NCBI GenBank assembly: GCA_029204225.1 | Contig: CM055110.1 | Location: 37,898,195-37,962,194 of the forward strand | Direction: 5' to 3' | Length of the DNA stretch: 64,000 nucleotides | Origin: Diphasiastrum complanatum | Lineage: Eukaryota; Streptophyta; Lycopodiopsida; Lycopodiales; Lycopodiaceae | Part shown: positions 37,250-49,059 of the stretch, piece after piece | How positions within the stretch are numbered: the stretch's first letter is position 1 | Layout: every line of letters begins with the position of its first letter | Program-made: the position numbers and the translations under genes | The notes under the pieces: model-generated | Seen by the model: only the letters and a program-made list of their open reading frames with translations | Databases searched by the model: none | What the model was told of the DNA's origin: nothing

Positions 37250-37715
37250 TTTTTCTTAAGTGCTTGAAGTCCTATGTGGAGGACCAAATGTATTCATCTA
37301 TTGCGAGATTATTGGTTACTGGACGAGGCCAGCCAGTATTGTAATTAATAATCTTGTGAGGGCCCAGACACATTAAATGGAGCTAGTACATGGTTTATGA
37401 TTACTAATGCATGTGTAGAATATCAATAGTAATGAAAAGCGCTTTTGGGGAGCTTGAGCCTTGCATGGGCACATGCACACGGGGCTTTGGGGCCTATATA
37501 GACTAGTGGAAACTTGTCCATTTCCATTCCAGGTTTTGTGCTTTCATTGCAAGTTTCCTCTCTCTACACTTGTCTCCCCGTGGCTTAGGGGTGAGGCTAT
37601 TGGAGATTTATCAGTGGCTTCTTGTTGGTTGGGTGGTGTTGCTCCATAGTGTGTTCTCGTGTGTTTGACTTCTAACTAGGATCTTCAGGAGCTTTCCCTT
37701 AAGTAGTATCAAAGC
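37250..37715 (+). repeat. candidate copia LTR end with degenerate PBS
   Basis: A TATATAG box near 37494 and a T/C-rich leader are followed at 37704-37715 by TAGTATCAAAGC, which matches 10 of 12 bases of the plant copia PBS TGGTATCAGAGC. It lies upstream of copia copy I but resembles copy II's LTR only weakly, so the two may come from different elements. Confidence 0.4.
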
Positions 37716-37864
37716 CAGGATTACAAAGATAAGAGAACTTGGAGTTGTGAAGCTTTTAATCGGATCTTTGGTACTGGATCGATCAGATTTCTATTCCAGG
37801 TGGAGAACAAGCTTCCAAGTGGGTGATTCCTGATAGTCCTCACTTGCATGTTTTTAAGATAGCT

Positions 37865-40600
37865 CAAGTGCTTCTATTGTGGCATCAGAGTACACTTTGC
37901 AAGTGAGTGCTACAAGAAGAAGAGAGATCAAGGAGACAAGCAAGGTAATCTTACTCTTGATGAGGATGGTTTGGATGTTCAAGACACAAATGATGACCCT
38001 TTTGTGATGTCTTCATGTATGCTTGCTAATGATGGAGATCTAGATCCTTGGTGGATTGATAGTGGAGCAAGTCCACACATGACTTTTCACAAAGAGTACT
38101 TCACTTCTTTGTTGGCATATGGAGATGACAAGAGGGTGATCTACACAGCCAATGATGGTGAGTGTGCAATCAAAGGGATTGGCACAATTCCTATTTCTCT
38201 CTCTACAAATAGGAATGTTCATTTGGAGGATGTCTTGTTTATTCCATCTATTACCATAATTTGCTTCGTGTAAGTCAAATGCTAAGTAAAGGCCTCAAGG
38301 TGGAGTTTGATGGAGATGCTTGTATGATCAAAAGAAAGGATGTCTTGGTTGGAAAAGGTAAAAGGCAAGGGAAGTTGTTCAAACTAGATGCTTGTGTTAT
38401 TGCTAACCAAGTTGGATGTGTTGCAAGGGAGCAAATACCTCAACTTCAAGTCATTGGAGGTAATGGCTAGAAAGAAGGTGTGATAGGTCTTCCAAGTTCC
38501 TTAAGTGGCATCAAACATGTTTGTGAGTCTTGTGCTTTGTCTAAGTCACATAGACTACCTTATACTAGATCTACATCTAGATCTACAAAGCCTTTTCAGC
38601 TTGTACATTCGAATATTCATGGATTTACTACAATTAGCAATAGTGGAGCTAAGATGTATGTAACATGTTTGTGAGTCTTGTGCTTTGTCTAAGTCACATA
38701 GACTACCTTATACTAGATCTACAAAGCCTTTTCAACTTGTACATTCGGATATTCATGGATTTACTACAATTAGCAATAGTGGAGCTAAGATGTATGTAAC
38801 ATGTTTGTGAGTCTTGTGCTTTGTCTAAATCACATAGACTACCTTATACAAGATCTACATCTAGAACTACAAAGCCTTTTCAACTTGTACATTCGGATAT
38901 TCATGGATTTACTACAATTAGCAATAGTGGAGCTAAGATGTATGTAACATTCATTGATGATTTTAGTAGATTTTGTTGGATCTATCTACTAACGAGCAAG
39001 GATGAAGTGTATGATGTCTTTATCAAGTTCAAGAATGCAAGGGAAAATCAATTTTCCACAAGGATCAAGTGCTTAAGGAGTGAAAATGGTGGTGAGTACA
39101 TATCTACCAAGTTCAAGGCTTTTGTGATGAGCATGGGATCAAGAGGGAGTATACAACATCAAGGACCCCACAACAAATGGAGTGGCTGAAAGGAAGAATA
39201 GGACTTTATGTGAAAGTGCTAAAGCCATGAGGTAAAGTGCTAATCTTGACAAACCCGGTTTTGGGATCAAGCTTTGTTGTGTGCCAATTTCTTGTGCAAT
39301 AGGTGGCCGAGTGCTATTTTGGATGGAAGGACACCTTTTGAGATGCTATTCAAGAGGAGGCCGAGTGTCAACTTTCTAAGAACCTTTGGATGCACATGCT
39401 ATGTCAACATTACTCTTGATGATAGGACCAAGGAGGATCTATCTTCAAGAAGAGGTATTTTTGTTGGATATAGTGAGGTGAGTAAAGCCTACAAGGTTTA
39501 CATTCCTTCTACTAACAAGGTGATTGTTGGTAGAGATGTCATCTTTGATGAGGGGAACATTTCAAAAGTGTCTTCAAGCATGATTGATGGCGATGTGGAT
39601 GGATCTAACATTCTTGATGTTGATGAAAAGGATCCTACTTTGGATGGTGATAATGATGGACCTTCATCAAGTCAAAAGCCAAGGAGAACATCAAGGGAAA
39701 GACAAGTACCTTCAAGGCTCACATATGATGCAAAGGGTAAGCAAGTGGAAGTGACTCATTTTGCTTTTCTCACATCTTTTGGAGGATCTTCTTGTGTAGA
39801 TGATGCTATGCAAGTGAATGGATGTTATCTTGCTGTAAAGTCAAGTAATGGATCTAGAAAGAAAGTTTGTTCAATGACTTTGATGGTCAAGTTGATGATC
39901 AAGAGGTTGATCTCAAAGGGCTTCAACTAGTCAAAAGGGAAGTTGGCAATTTAGAGCTAGTCAAGAGCATCAAAAGAGAGGTAATTGGCAAAGATGTTAT
40001 GGATCTATTTTTGTAGCTTATTGAAGACTCAAGGTCAAAGGAGAAGCAAGGAATTGTTGTTCAAGTCTACTTTACTTGTTCTATCTCACATTTGAGCTAT
40101 TGCATGTGGATGTGTGCAAATTGTCAAGATATGGTAAAACTAGCTACATTTGGTAAGCATTGTTTTGATGATGGATTTGTACTAGGATTTTTGGCTGGTT
40201 TTGCTGATGGAAATGAAGCTATTGGAGGCTCATTATGTCACTCATTCATGGCCAAGTCATCAACTGATGATGGCATCTTATTGCAAGATGGAGATGGAGG
40301 CTCATTCATGGAGTGTCATGGTGGATATATGGCACAACAAAGGACAAAAAAGGAAAAGACATTCAAGCAAATGTTGATCACTCACATTTATTGTTTGTTT
40401 GTTTTTCTAGAGAGTTCAGAGTTGGAAGCATGGTGGAATCATTTCATTTACATTCTATTTGATTCTTCATGTACTAGTTACTTCTTGACATGTAAAATTA
40501 ATGTAAGAAATAGTGAAGCATCCCAAGTGGACATTATTCTCTATATCAATTATGGTTGTTTCTATTTTGAGCATTACATGATCATTGAAAGGGGATCCAT
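37865..40600 (+). pseudogene. copia family Y, copy I (knuckle, protease, integrase; RT deleted)
   Basis: The order is: zinc knuckle CFYCGIRVHFASEC (near 37871), protease WWIDSGASPHMTFH (38051), pre-integrase, and integrase with a triplicated segment (38515-38946). FIDDFSRFCWIYL follows; then LRSENGGEY, where the catalytic Asp of DNGGEY is Glu; then a frameshifted NGVAERKNRT and the post-integrase IFVGYSEVSKAYKVY. After the Ser-rich linker (RTSRERQVPSRLTYD) the sequence jumps to FGGSSCV, skipping all of RT. The 3' region shared with copies II and III follows, ending near 40600 against a different copia RNase H. It is inactive. Confidence 0.85.
38515..38946 (+). repeat. in-gene tandem triplication within the copia integrase
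   Basis: Three units of 148, 136 and 148 bp start at 38515, 38663 and 38799. Each encodes the CX2C finger arm (CESCALSKSHR) and the first catalytic Asp region (HSDIHG). The middle unit lacks 12 bp; the first unit has HSNIHG. Copy II at 61343 onward has a single unit. Confidence 0.95.
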
Positions 40601-40850
40601 TCTTAGGACATTACTTGCTATCGTAGCCACCTCTCCATTAAAGGAAATCATCTGGCTTAGAAGATTGCTCCAAGATCTTATGTTCCCTAAACTCAGGCCA
40701 ACTATACTCCATTGCGACAATCAGAGTTGCATTGCTCTATCTCTGAACCCATGAACTCACTCTAGAACTAAACACATTGAAGCTCAATTTCATTTTCTTA
40801 GAGAGAAAGTTCTAAACAAGATTGTTGAATTAAGTTTTTGTCACACTGTC
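40600..40850 (+). pseudogene. copia RNase H end, from a second family
   Basis: Reads SPLKEIIWLRRLLQDL, then LHCDNQSCIALSLNP, then RTKHIEAQFHFLREKV, the standard copia RNase H C-terminus. It resembles the relic at 26.2-26.9 kb more than family Y. The GA microsatellite begins just after it. Confidence 0.8.
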
Positions 40851-40859
40851 AGTATGTTG

Positions 40860-41014
<155 letters not shown>

Positions 41015-41031
41015 CATCAACTAAATCTAAG

Positions 41032-41645
41032 TTGATGAATAATATAAGTCCACATATAAAGTCTAAAATTGCAAAGGGCTTGATGATGGACATACAAAAA
41101 TTCTTGGATAAAACTATAATACAAGGTGCTTGTGATTTTGCCGGGATAACTAGGAAAACATATGATACAATTTTTAAACTTATCAGAGAAGCATTTAAGC
41201 AAGTTTGTATTAAAAAGGTTCCTCTTCGACTTTTTCATTTGAAGCATGAGAGAAGTAGCTTAAATATAGAAATTCATAAGATTACGCAATCCATTTCATA
41301 TTGGAGAGACATGTCAAACTAAAGGAAGACCAATTTCCTACAATGCATCAAATAAGTTATTTGTGGATGTAACTCAGTTACTAAGATATATGATTGCTTT
41401 TTATGATATCACAATGGAAAAGGTAAGTGGTAAAATAATCATAGTGCTTAAGTTAGATGAGTCAGAAATAGCTAGAGGGCAAAAGGTGGAGAGGTTAGTA
41501 TAACTTTCATGAACAGGGCACTAGGACAATCAATCCATCTGGGAGATTTTAACTTTAGTGTCCAGTCAGAAAATGATATTTGGTGGTTGGCAGTTTTTCA
41601 GGTATATTTGCTCATTCATTAATGAAATATGATTGAAGTTTTAAA
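41032..41645 (+). pseudogene. unrecognised multi-exon gene remnant (gene C)
   Basis: The first open segment (41032-41322) encodes a charged helical region (SKIAKGLMMDIQKFLDKT, GITRKTYDTIFKLIREAF). After a frameshift near 41300 the reading continues RPISYNASNKLFVDVTQLLR and YMIAFYDITMEK, then VLKLDESEIARGQKVER and, after a second shift, SITFMNRALG and FSVQSENDIWWLAVFQ, ending at a GT donor. The mixture of acidic and aromatic blocks is reminiscent of transposase cores, but I do not recognise the family. The left end of the CATTAG copy 3 unit lies only 15 bp further on, within what would be the intron. Confidence 0.4.
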
Positions 41646-41945
41646 TCAAACTAACTAGCCATTAGAGGAGTTACAAATATCAAAAGGGCTGTTTAAGAAA
41701 TGCCATGTTGGACCCAAAAAAACGTCGAATTTTGGAAATCTGATGGACTTTCAGGTCCAGTTTATCTTAACCTTACTAGTAATGTGTAGTTAACATGACA
41801 TGATTATGATGCATGCAACTACGACTTCAAGAACCTATGATGCTCATTAACTAAATTTTTCAAATTTGAAAATGAGATTGTGTCCCTCGTTTTAACTAGC
41901 GAGAGAATAAACATAGAATCTCAAGTATGCCATGGATGAAGAAGA

Positions 41946-42852
41946 GTGTCTATTCTCTTTTTGGTCTGTCAGCTGATGTTTGCGGAGATGTCTCACTTTC
42001 ATCTACACATTGTTCTCCCTACCGAGAATGCTCTGATAGGTAAAAGAGGAGTAGCGAAAGAATCCACAGTTTCTCTACTTGATATGATCGCTCACAGAAT
42101 CAACCAAAGAAAGAACTACGATTTGTGGATTGACGAAAGTTTGTATCCATTGGATCCGAGCTCGATGCAAGCTCCACAATTCAATCCATCAAACAATTAA
42201 TAAAGTTTTTGTGTGACGGAGAAAACAGTTTACTGGGTTGTTGTGAAAGATTGACGAGTTATGGTGTTGCAAACTCGGTTCAGAAAATACAAAGTTCAGA
42301 ATGCATGTTAAATGGTTTGCTTGCTGACTATAGAGAAAAAGAGACCGCATTATTACAAACAAAAGAAGATAATGCACGTTTACATAATATAATGTCAAAT
42401 TTGAATGCAAGTAATGATCAACTCCAACAAGTTGTTTAGACATTACGTATATCAAATGACCAGTTAAAAGAAGAAACTCGCATACTAGAAAAGAAATTAA
42501 AAAGAAACAAGCGAAAAATAATTTTGAAGATAATTGATGAGCTTTTGCTAAATGGAGGCCAACAGAGAAAAAAGATTCAAGCATTCAAGTAAGGATTTGA
42601 TTTGAATCATTTTATTTTTGTTTTGTGAAGTAGCATGACATTTATTATGTGGCCTATTTGGGTTGCTTGATTTTCATAATCATTTGCAGATCATCATTGG
42701 TTGCAAATGAGCATATGAGGGACAATGACATGATCGAAAAATCATTGAGTTCGGTATTGACAACCAAATCCACAAAGCCTTTATTGGACAATAATCGATA
42801 TTCTCGAATCAAGTCCAAGGTCACTGAGGCTTTGATGAATGAGGTCGGTAAG
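41946..42852 (+). pseudogene. CATTAG-associated gene A: coiled-coil protein of unknown function
   Basis: An open segment at 41946-42200 includes LLDMIAHRINQRKNYDLWID. The next (42209-42588, one TAG at 42437) is a heptad-rich helix: MLNGLLADYREKETALLQTK, then NASNDQLQQVV and LRISNDQLKEETRILEKKLK. A GT/AG intron (42589-42689) joins it in phase to SSLVANEHMRDNDMIEK ... VTEALMNEVGK (42690-42852), which ends at another GT. Exon phases agree, so this was a real spliced gene. Function is unknown; coiled coils in transposon proteins often serve oligomerisation. Confidence 0.45.
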
Positions 42853-42865
42853 GTAATCGGCATCT

Positions 42866-43651
42866 GATAAATCCTTGCAAACAAATAAAGTTGGGGTCCT
42901 TCAAACACTTGCACTTGAGAAAAAAATCAGCAAATATATGCAATGAGAGAAACCAACTTAGGTGGACAATTTTCGTACCCGTAATTATCTTCATGGCATT
43001 TTTAACATCCAGGAGTAGGTTGCATTCGAAAGATTCAGAAACAATACTATCAGGAATAAGCCACTCATCACTTTGAAAACTTGGCAATGGACTTGCTTCA
43101 AGCTTGCCGAAACCCCCATTCGTTTGTGGTATATATATGAAGATTCGTAAAAATATATACCACTATCTACAAGATCCTTTGGACTTCTTCCTCTGTATTA
43201 TATTCCTGCAAGTGATTGTGCTGGCTCCCATTCACTTATGTTTGATGGATATAAATCTAAAACAAGAAAAATGTTGAAAAATTTAAATCGTAATATGAGA
43301 GCTTAATAAAAAACACCTATGATTGTAGTAAAATGCATACATTTTGATATACTTATAGTTGCATTTTCGATGATCATGAGGATTGATATCATGAGAAATA
43401 CATATAAACATGTTGTACTAACACATCTGATATAGAGTGACCTCCGGGAGTTGCCTTAAACTCCAAAAGTTTTGCTTTCCAATAAGATTTGTAGGTCAGC
43501 TTTGCCTTTTTCTTTTGTCAAAAATTGCCCTTTGATGATGGATGCAATAACACCCATGAATTCTTTGAATATTTTCTTGGCTTCCAATTATCAGCATCAT
43601 CTTTCTCAGTGTAAAGACAAACTCAATTGTAGATCTTGGTCTCCTTGGCAT
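42866..43651 (-). pseudogene. CATTAG-family gene B, copy 3 (5' half)
   Basis: On the minus strand it starts MPRRPRSTIE at 43651 and has frameshifts in exon 1. It reaches SSKGNF-TGA-QKK at the same stop as copy 1, crosses the conserved intron (ending TTTTAG before ATTTATATCC, near 43252), and continues SDEWLIPDSIVSES, LLLDVKNAMK, WFLSLHIFADFF. It breaks off at KGFIR near 42866. The protease exons are absent. It is closer to copy 1 than to copy 2 throughout, including the upstream leader. Confidence 0.6.
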
Positions 43652-44099
43652 TGTTATTTTCAAAGCTTGGGTGCCAAAAATCTCTCTAATATGATACTCA
43701 ATTTATTTTTTTGTATCACATTTAATCTCATGAGAATGCCATAGTAGTCACAGTTAATGTGCATACTATATTTCTATAACTGTAACTAGTCTAGTTAACA
43801 AATTTCATTATACTAACCAGCATAGTTAGATAAATTTAACTTGAGGTATTGACGTTGGGCAAATTAGCACGCGTCGGGTAGGAAGAGAGAATTAATAGAA
43901 TACATCCATGCTTCCCGACACAAATTTCAAAGTTTGTTGTAATATATTTTTATTTTTCAGTTTCTTTGAACTACGTTACGTAGATTTGAAATTTGTCCAT
44001 TTTGATTGGGCCAGGTGGTGGTCGAAACTAAAGAAAAAAAATAAAAGTATCTATACAAAGGATCATTTTTTATTTTGAAATTCCTCTAATGTCAGGTAA

Positions 44100-44345
44100 A
44101 TCAGAAAATATTCTCTCTAAACCAAGCGTTGAAGGATCCAAGGCTTGAAGATTTTTATCAAATTATTCTGGAAAGGAATCCAAAATTCCACACTCGTTTT
44201 GGAAAGAGATTATGGTTGCTACTCAAAATTTTGAAAAACGAAATTCTACCAAATTACTAAAGGCATAAGTTTGGAAAAAACTATGTCATGACATACCATG
44301 TGCAGGACATCTTGGTATACACAAGACTTTGGACTTGTGGGCATG
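44100..44345 (+). pseudogene. small Ty3/gypsy integrase fragment
   Basis: The translation near 44280-44345 gives HDIPCAGHLGIHKTLDL in one frame, resembling the HX4H arm of the gypsy integrase zinc finger (PLAGHLGIKKT). The DNA before it is too decayed to assign. It directly borders the CATTAG copy 3 end, so copy 3 probably landed in a gypsy sequence. Confidence 0.45.
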
Positions 44346-45470
44346 CTAGTCAAATCAGCTCCAATTTTTTTTTTTCAAAAAGTTTTTCAAAAAAACTTCA
44401 TTTTTTTGAAATAAAAGATTTGCAAGCTAGCATGCCGACATGCTAGCTTTTACAACTTCAACAACACTTTAAAAAAAAAAAGTACACATGTAACAAAGTA
44501 TTTTGTGATGGGCCTATTTAAAATTTGATGGATAGTCAAAGTTTTAAGTATGCATCAAACCACAATTCTTATTCTTTAAAAATCATGTAGTGGCATAAAA
44601 AGAGTAGCACACATGTGCTACCATTCTGTTGGAACATGTCATGAAAGAAACTCGCAAAAACTTTACTCGTAGAATGTCAAAACCCTATGGGGAGTAGATG
44701 ACATAACAAATTACATGGTAAGATTACTCTAAAAAATGTGCTACTCGTTTATAGTTTTATGCACAATCATCGTTATTTCTCTAAGATAGAGGTCTAAATT
44801 CGCAGGCTTGGACTTCCTGGATGTATCCTCAGTAGAAGTACCGACCTTAGAGATAGAAGAGAAAGTTTTTTGACAATTAGAAGAGGAAGCTTTCTGACAA
44901 TCATCAAAAAGGAAAATCATCCTAAGTCTTCAATTTGACAACAAAATAAGAACATTCCCTTCATCCTAGGGACATTGAGCTTCAATTTGTATGCATGTTT
45001 TTGTTTTGAGAATAAAGACAAGTCCACTTGTGCTTAAATTACAATCATAAAAAAAAAAACATCCCATTTATTGTTGCACTCAAATCCAATAATAAATATA
45101 CAATCACCACATGAAAACAATTTGAATTTGCCAAAGAGATCATGGTCCAAAGACAAGATCCATCACATCTTTACACATCCAATGCCTTATGTCGTCACGA
45201 AAGTCAAATGCGCAAAACCCCTCTTCTATTCCTCATTCAAACTAGGTGTGGAGGTGTGCAATTGGACAAATCCATATGGAGTCGAGGCCCAATCACCCAA
45301 CCAACTCTGGTTGGTCTTGTTTGTCTCCATCTCTATAAAACAAAATATGAGCACTTTAATTTGTTGGCAAAGATGGGAGAATTCAACCAAGTTAGGTGAC
45401 TAGGAACAAAAAAAATGAAAGCTACAACATGCCCAAAACTCAGTACATCATTACTTTCATGAAAATCCCA
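44346..45470. other. no gene seen; holds a short perfect hairpin
   Basis: AT-rich, with no supported coding frame. AAGCTAGCATG (44424-44434) and CATGCTAGCTT (44439-44449) form an 11-bp perfect stem with a 4-base loop. A weak TATA-like box (TTTTATAGAG, minus strand near 45335) suggests old LTR material but nothing confirms it. The right end includes the 3' flank of the transporter gene. Confidence 0.4.
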
Positions 45471-48400
45471 TCAAACTTCATAGAGCATGCCGATCTCCAT
45501 ATGCTTTGTAACCGGAATTTTCAAAAAGGCCATTGCTGATCTACAATTGTTGTGGAGAAAGTTATAGAAATTTCCCAAAAGAATTCTCTGCACCCAACCA
45601 GTCTTTTGGTTGATCTTGAAGCTAGTCTTGCCCAGAACATATACCACACCAGCTTCCTTGGCATATTCTAATTCTGTAATATCTTCTGAGTTATGTGACA
45701 TAGCCTCAATAGATGAAATCTCTCCATGATCGGAAACGAGTCTTGATTGAAGATACATAGTTAAAGTCATAACCATCTCATTCATAAATTCATCTCCTCC
45801 TAAATTCATCATATCGGTGTATCCATACTGAGCCACACAACGATATATGCCTTTGTATCCCAGCTGCTCAACAAAAAAACGTTCACTTGCGGAGACAGTT
45901 GTGACTGGAACATATCTAATAGTCGTAAATATGATAACTTGATGCAAGGACCTAATATTGTTCACGTAGTGAATAATTACCGGAGGCACTTCATTGATTA
46001 GATCAGTGTAAAATAGACAAAGCCCAGGAACACGATGTGTCTCAATGCGAGCAAGAAGAACTCCCAATTGATCTAAATTGATCCTATTTTTCATCTCACA
46101 TTCGCATTTTTTTTGTCTTCCATAATACCAGCTGAACATCATAATTGCAAGAAAAAAAGCAAATATGAACGGTAGCCAGCCGCCTTTTGGAAATTTGATA
46201 ACCACGGCTGATAAGTAGGTTCCTTCAATAAGTATAAAAATCAAGAAAAATACAAGAGCAAGTACACGAGTTTTCCATATCTCCAACATGACCACTGTCA
46301 TTAGAATGGTAGTGATAATCATCACGAACATAACAGCTACTCCTGCAAAAAGGTAACCGGTCAAAACAAATGGCCTTTTGCTCTGTTGAGCTTTTTGAAC
46401 AAAGTAATGTTTAAACTTACATATATCAAACAAAATTTCAATCACAAGGCTATTAGTCAAAGAAACTAGTCATACCAAAGGCGTTTCCAATCTCTGGACC
46501 GCTCCCAAAGCCAAAGAGTACAAGAAGACACATTAGCATGAGGCAGTAGTTGACCTCAGGAGAATAGACTTGGCCTTCTTTATCTGTAGATGTGTGTACA
46601 AGTGTCACTCGAGGGAAATAATCTAAAGCTACTGATTGCTTTATGATGGAAAAAGCAGCTGATATCAATCCCTGACTGGCAACTACAGCTGCAAGTGTTG
46701 CAATTACGAACATAGGCCAATATACACACTGAGGAAGAAACTTGTAAAAAGCCTGATTGTGATCAGCCGGATGTTTTATCAAATATGCAGTTTGCCCAGC
46801 ATAAGTAACAATGACAGATGGATAGACCATGGTTGAGAATGCAAGCTGCCATGAAGAGGAAAAGGACTTTTAGTGTCAGCTATTCTGTCAAAGCTTGTGA
46901 AAATTGCTAAAGAAGAGGAAACATTCACAAACTAAACCTGAACCATATCTACCTGGATAGAAGGCCTGTTGAAATGGCCCAAGTCTGCAAACATGGCCTC
47001 AGCACCTAGATGATGACCAATTATAAGAAATCATCCCTTCAAATAGAATGCCTAGCCAAATTGATTTCAATCAAAATAAGTCACTATGGAGATAAAGAAG
47101 GGGACATTTTCACATATTTTTATGTGTAAAGCCCAAGATAATGCTTCATAGTACTTTGTACCTGTAATACATAGAGCCGTGCCTCCTAGAGTTAGCCAAC
47201 CATCTTTTCCATTCCTTGAAAAAAATGATATGATGTGGTGGGGTGAAAATGCCTTGAAGATCCCAGGATAATGAACTGCAATGTTGTACGCTCCAATAAT
47301 AGGTGTCGTTATCAACCAAATTGTCATGATGGGGGAGAAAAACCAACTCACATGTTTTGTTCCAAATCTTTGAAATATAAATAGTAGCACCAAAACTGTT
47401 GCTGATAGCCATAAAACAGTAGCTGAAAGGCATTCAAATAATCACCAAGTAGAAAATGTGAATAATTTTGACTAGCGGAAGTGTTTGCTCCTTAAATACA
47501 AGCCTCATTCACATTTCCTAGAAAATTTATGATGGACAATCACATGCATTAGAGTTGGGGTTGATCCTTTTCATCTCATTTCAACTTAGTTATGCTTTGT
47601 GGAATATGCTAATGGTCATACAAGTTACCTAGCCTTTACTAGGATTGAACAAGGACATGAAGAGCGTTACTTGATTTCACTTGTGTAGCAACTTGTTGAA
47701 TTCCATCCATTGCAGATAACACTGGAAGAAAAATAGCAAAAAGGCTCCACATGAGAAATCTACTACAAAGTATCATGTTTCAATAGAAGCATTCTAAAGG
47801 GCTCATATTACAACACAAGTATTCAATAAATTGCGCACCTGATATGGCAGGAGTCAAGATCCCATCTCCAATCAACATGCATGTGCCAAGCATAGAAATG
47901 AACAACAATACCCTATGTGTTGTTGTTCGACCGTCAAGTAGAAGAGCACTGTTAGATGAGACATGTCTGTCTTTAAAGTTGTCAAAGAAATTGAGCTTGG
48001 TAACTGGCGTTGAATAACTATTCTTGTTTTTAGTCTTTTGTCCCACTTTCATATGTCGATAAAGTTTTGAATACAGTGCAAATGTCCCACCTATTTCATC
48101 GGAACATCTACATATTAACTGCCAATTATCATATGGACATTTTTTTTGTATTAATTAGCCATTGACTCTTTAAACAATGACTGATTTTGCAACTAAATCA
48201 ATTTTTCAGCCTAAGCAAAGAACTTATTACATATGTGGCTATGAATGGATTCTAATGTTTCACTAAAAAATAATAAATCACCAAGAACATAAGTCCAATA
48301 AACTTTAGAAGCAAACCGAATCAAGCTAATAGTTGCTTTACCACTTGGTATTGAATGTTTCTCTGGTACACAAATGTAAACCATGAAACCTAAATGCTTG

Positions 48401-48893
48401 CTGGCAAGCAACTGCCTATTAAAGAATTTTAGTTAACAAGTACTTTTAGGCCCATGTCACTTTGTTTAATAACCAACTCAACAAGAAACTATTGACTCAA
48501 AAAATTACAACTAACTAGTCTCTTCAATCAGTTACCTTCACCATTGTCATCTGCATGTAAAACAAGAAGCACATATTTGAACAGACCAATGGCTGTTAAT
48601 GTCCAAATTATCAAACTCAAAATTCCAAGATAGTCCTTCTCATTTGGGGTGTTTATACTCATGGTTGGGTAGACATATAAAGGTGATGTTGCTAGATCAC
48701 CATAAACAACACCCAATGTTTGATAAGCCATCATAAGAGTTTCTAGCTTGTTGTATGCCTGCAAAATAAAAATGCAAAAGTTTGTGCATGACTTAATGTA
48801 CAATAGAAAAGCATGACAAATAGAAAAACTGAGAGAAAAATCCTTTTCTAAGAATGTTTCATCAATGTCTCTTTGCTTATCAACATCACGCAT
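45471..48893 (-). CDS. KUP/HAK/KT potassium transporter
   Basis: Seven exons splice in phase: 48758-48536, 48090-47839, 47721-47671, 47422-47162, 47005-46953, 46845-46476 and 46342-45471 (stop). They give 693 residues; the open frame continues up to an ATG at 48893, for 738 in all, within the family range of about 700-850. That added 45-residue stretch ends in a T-rich run and CAG, so it may instead be an intron with the true first exon further upstream. Family signatures are [55 protein letters not shown] followed by [15 protein letters not shown], and the terminal MEIGMLYEV. The protein should have about 12 membrane segments and move K+ (with H+) across the plasma membrane or tonoplast. No frameshift or stop was seen. 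Confidence 0.9.
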
Positions 48894-49059
48894 TGTGCTT
48901 CAATTCGAAGAAAATAAGCAATCTTGGAAGATGATCAAAATCAATTGCTCCAACAGACATAGAAGGAGATCACTGGGCACAAAAGGATAATGAGCACACA
49001 ACCCTCAGACTGCATCATGTATACATCTTCTTCAATCACTCCATTTAGATACATTGTCT

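Larger units (their letters stand above)
41660..44091. mobile_element. CATTAG-family element, copy 3, both ends present and inverted
   Basis: The left end (41660, plus) reads CATTAGAGGAGTT and then AATATCAAAAGG; the right end (44091, minus) reads CATTAGAGGAATTTC. They face each other across 2,432 bp as terminal inverted repeats of about 25-30 bp. Inside lie gene A (plus) and the 5' half of gene B (minus), converging at a junction near 42865. Flanks CTAACTAGC and TCAGGTAAA show no target-site duplication. The unit is most likely a rearranged or internally deleted member of the family. Confidence 0.55.
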
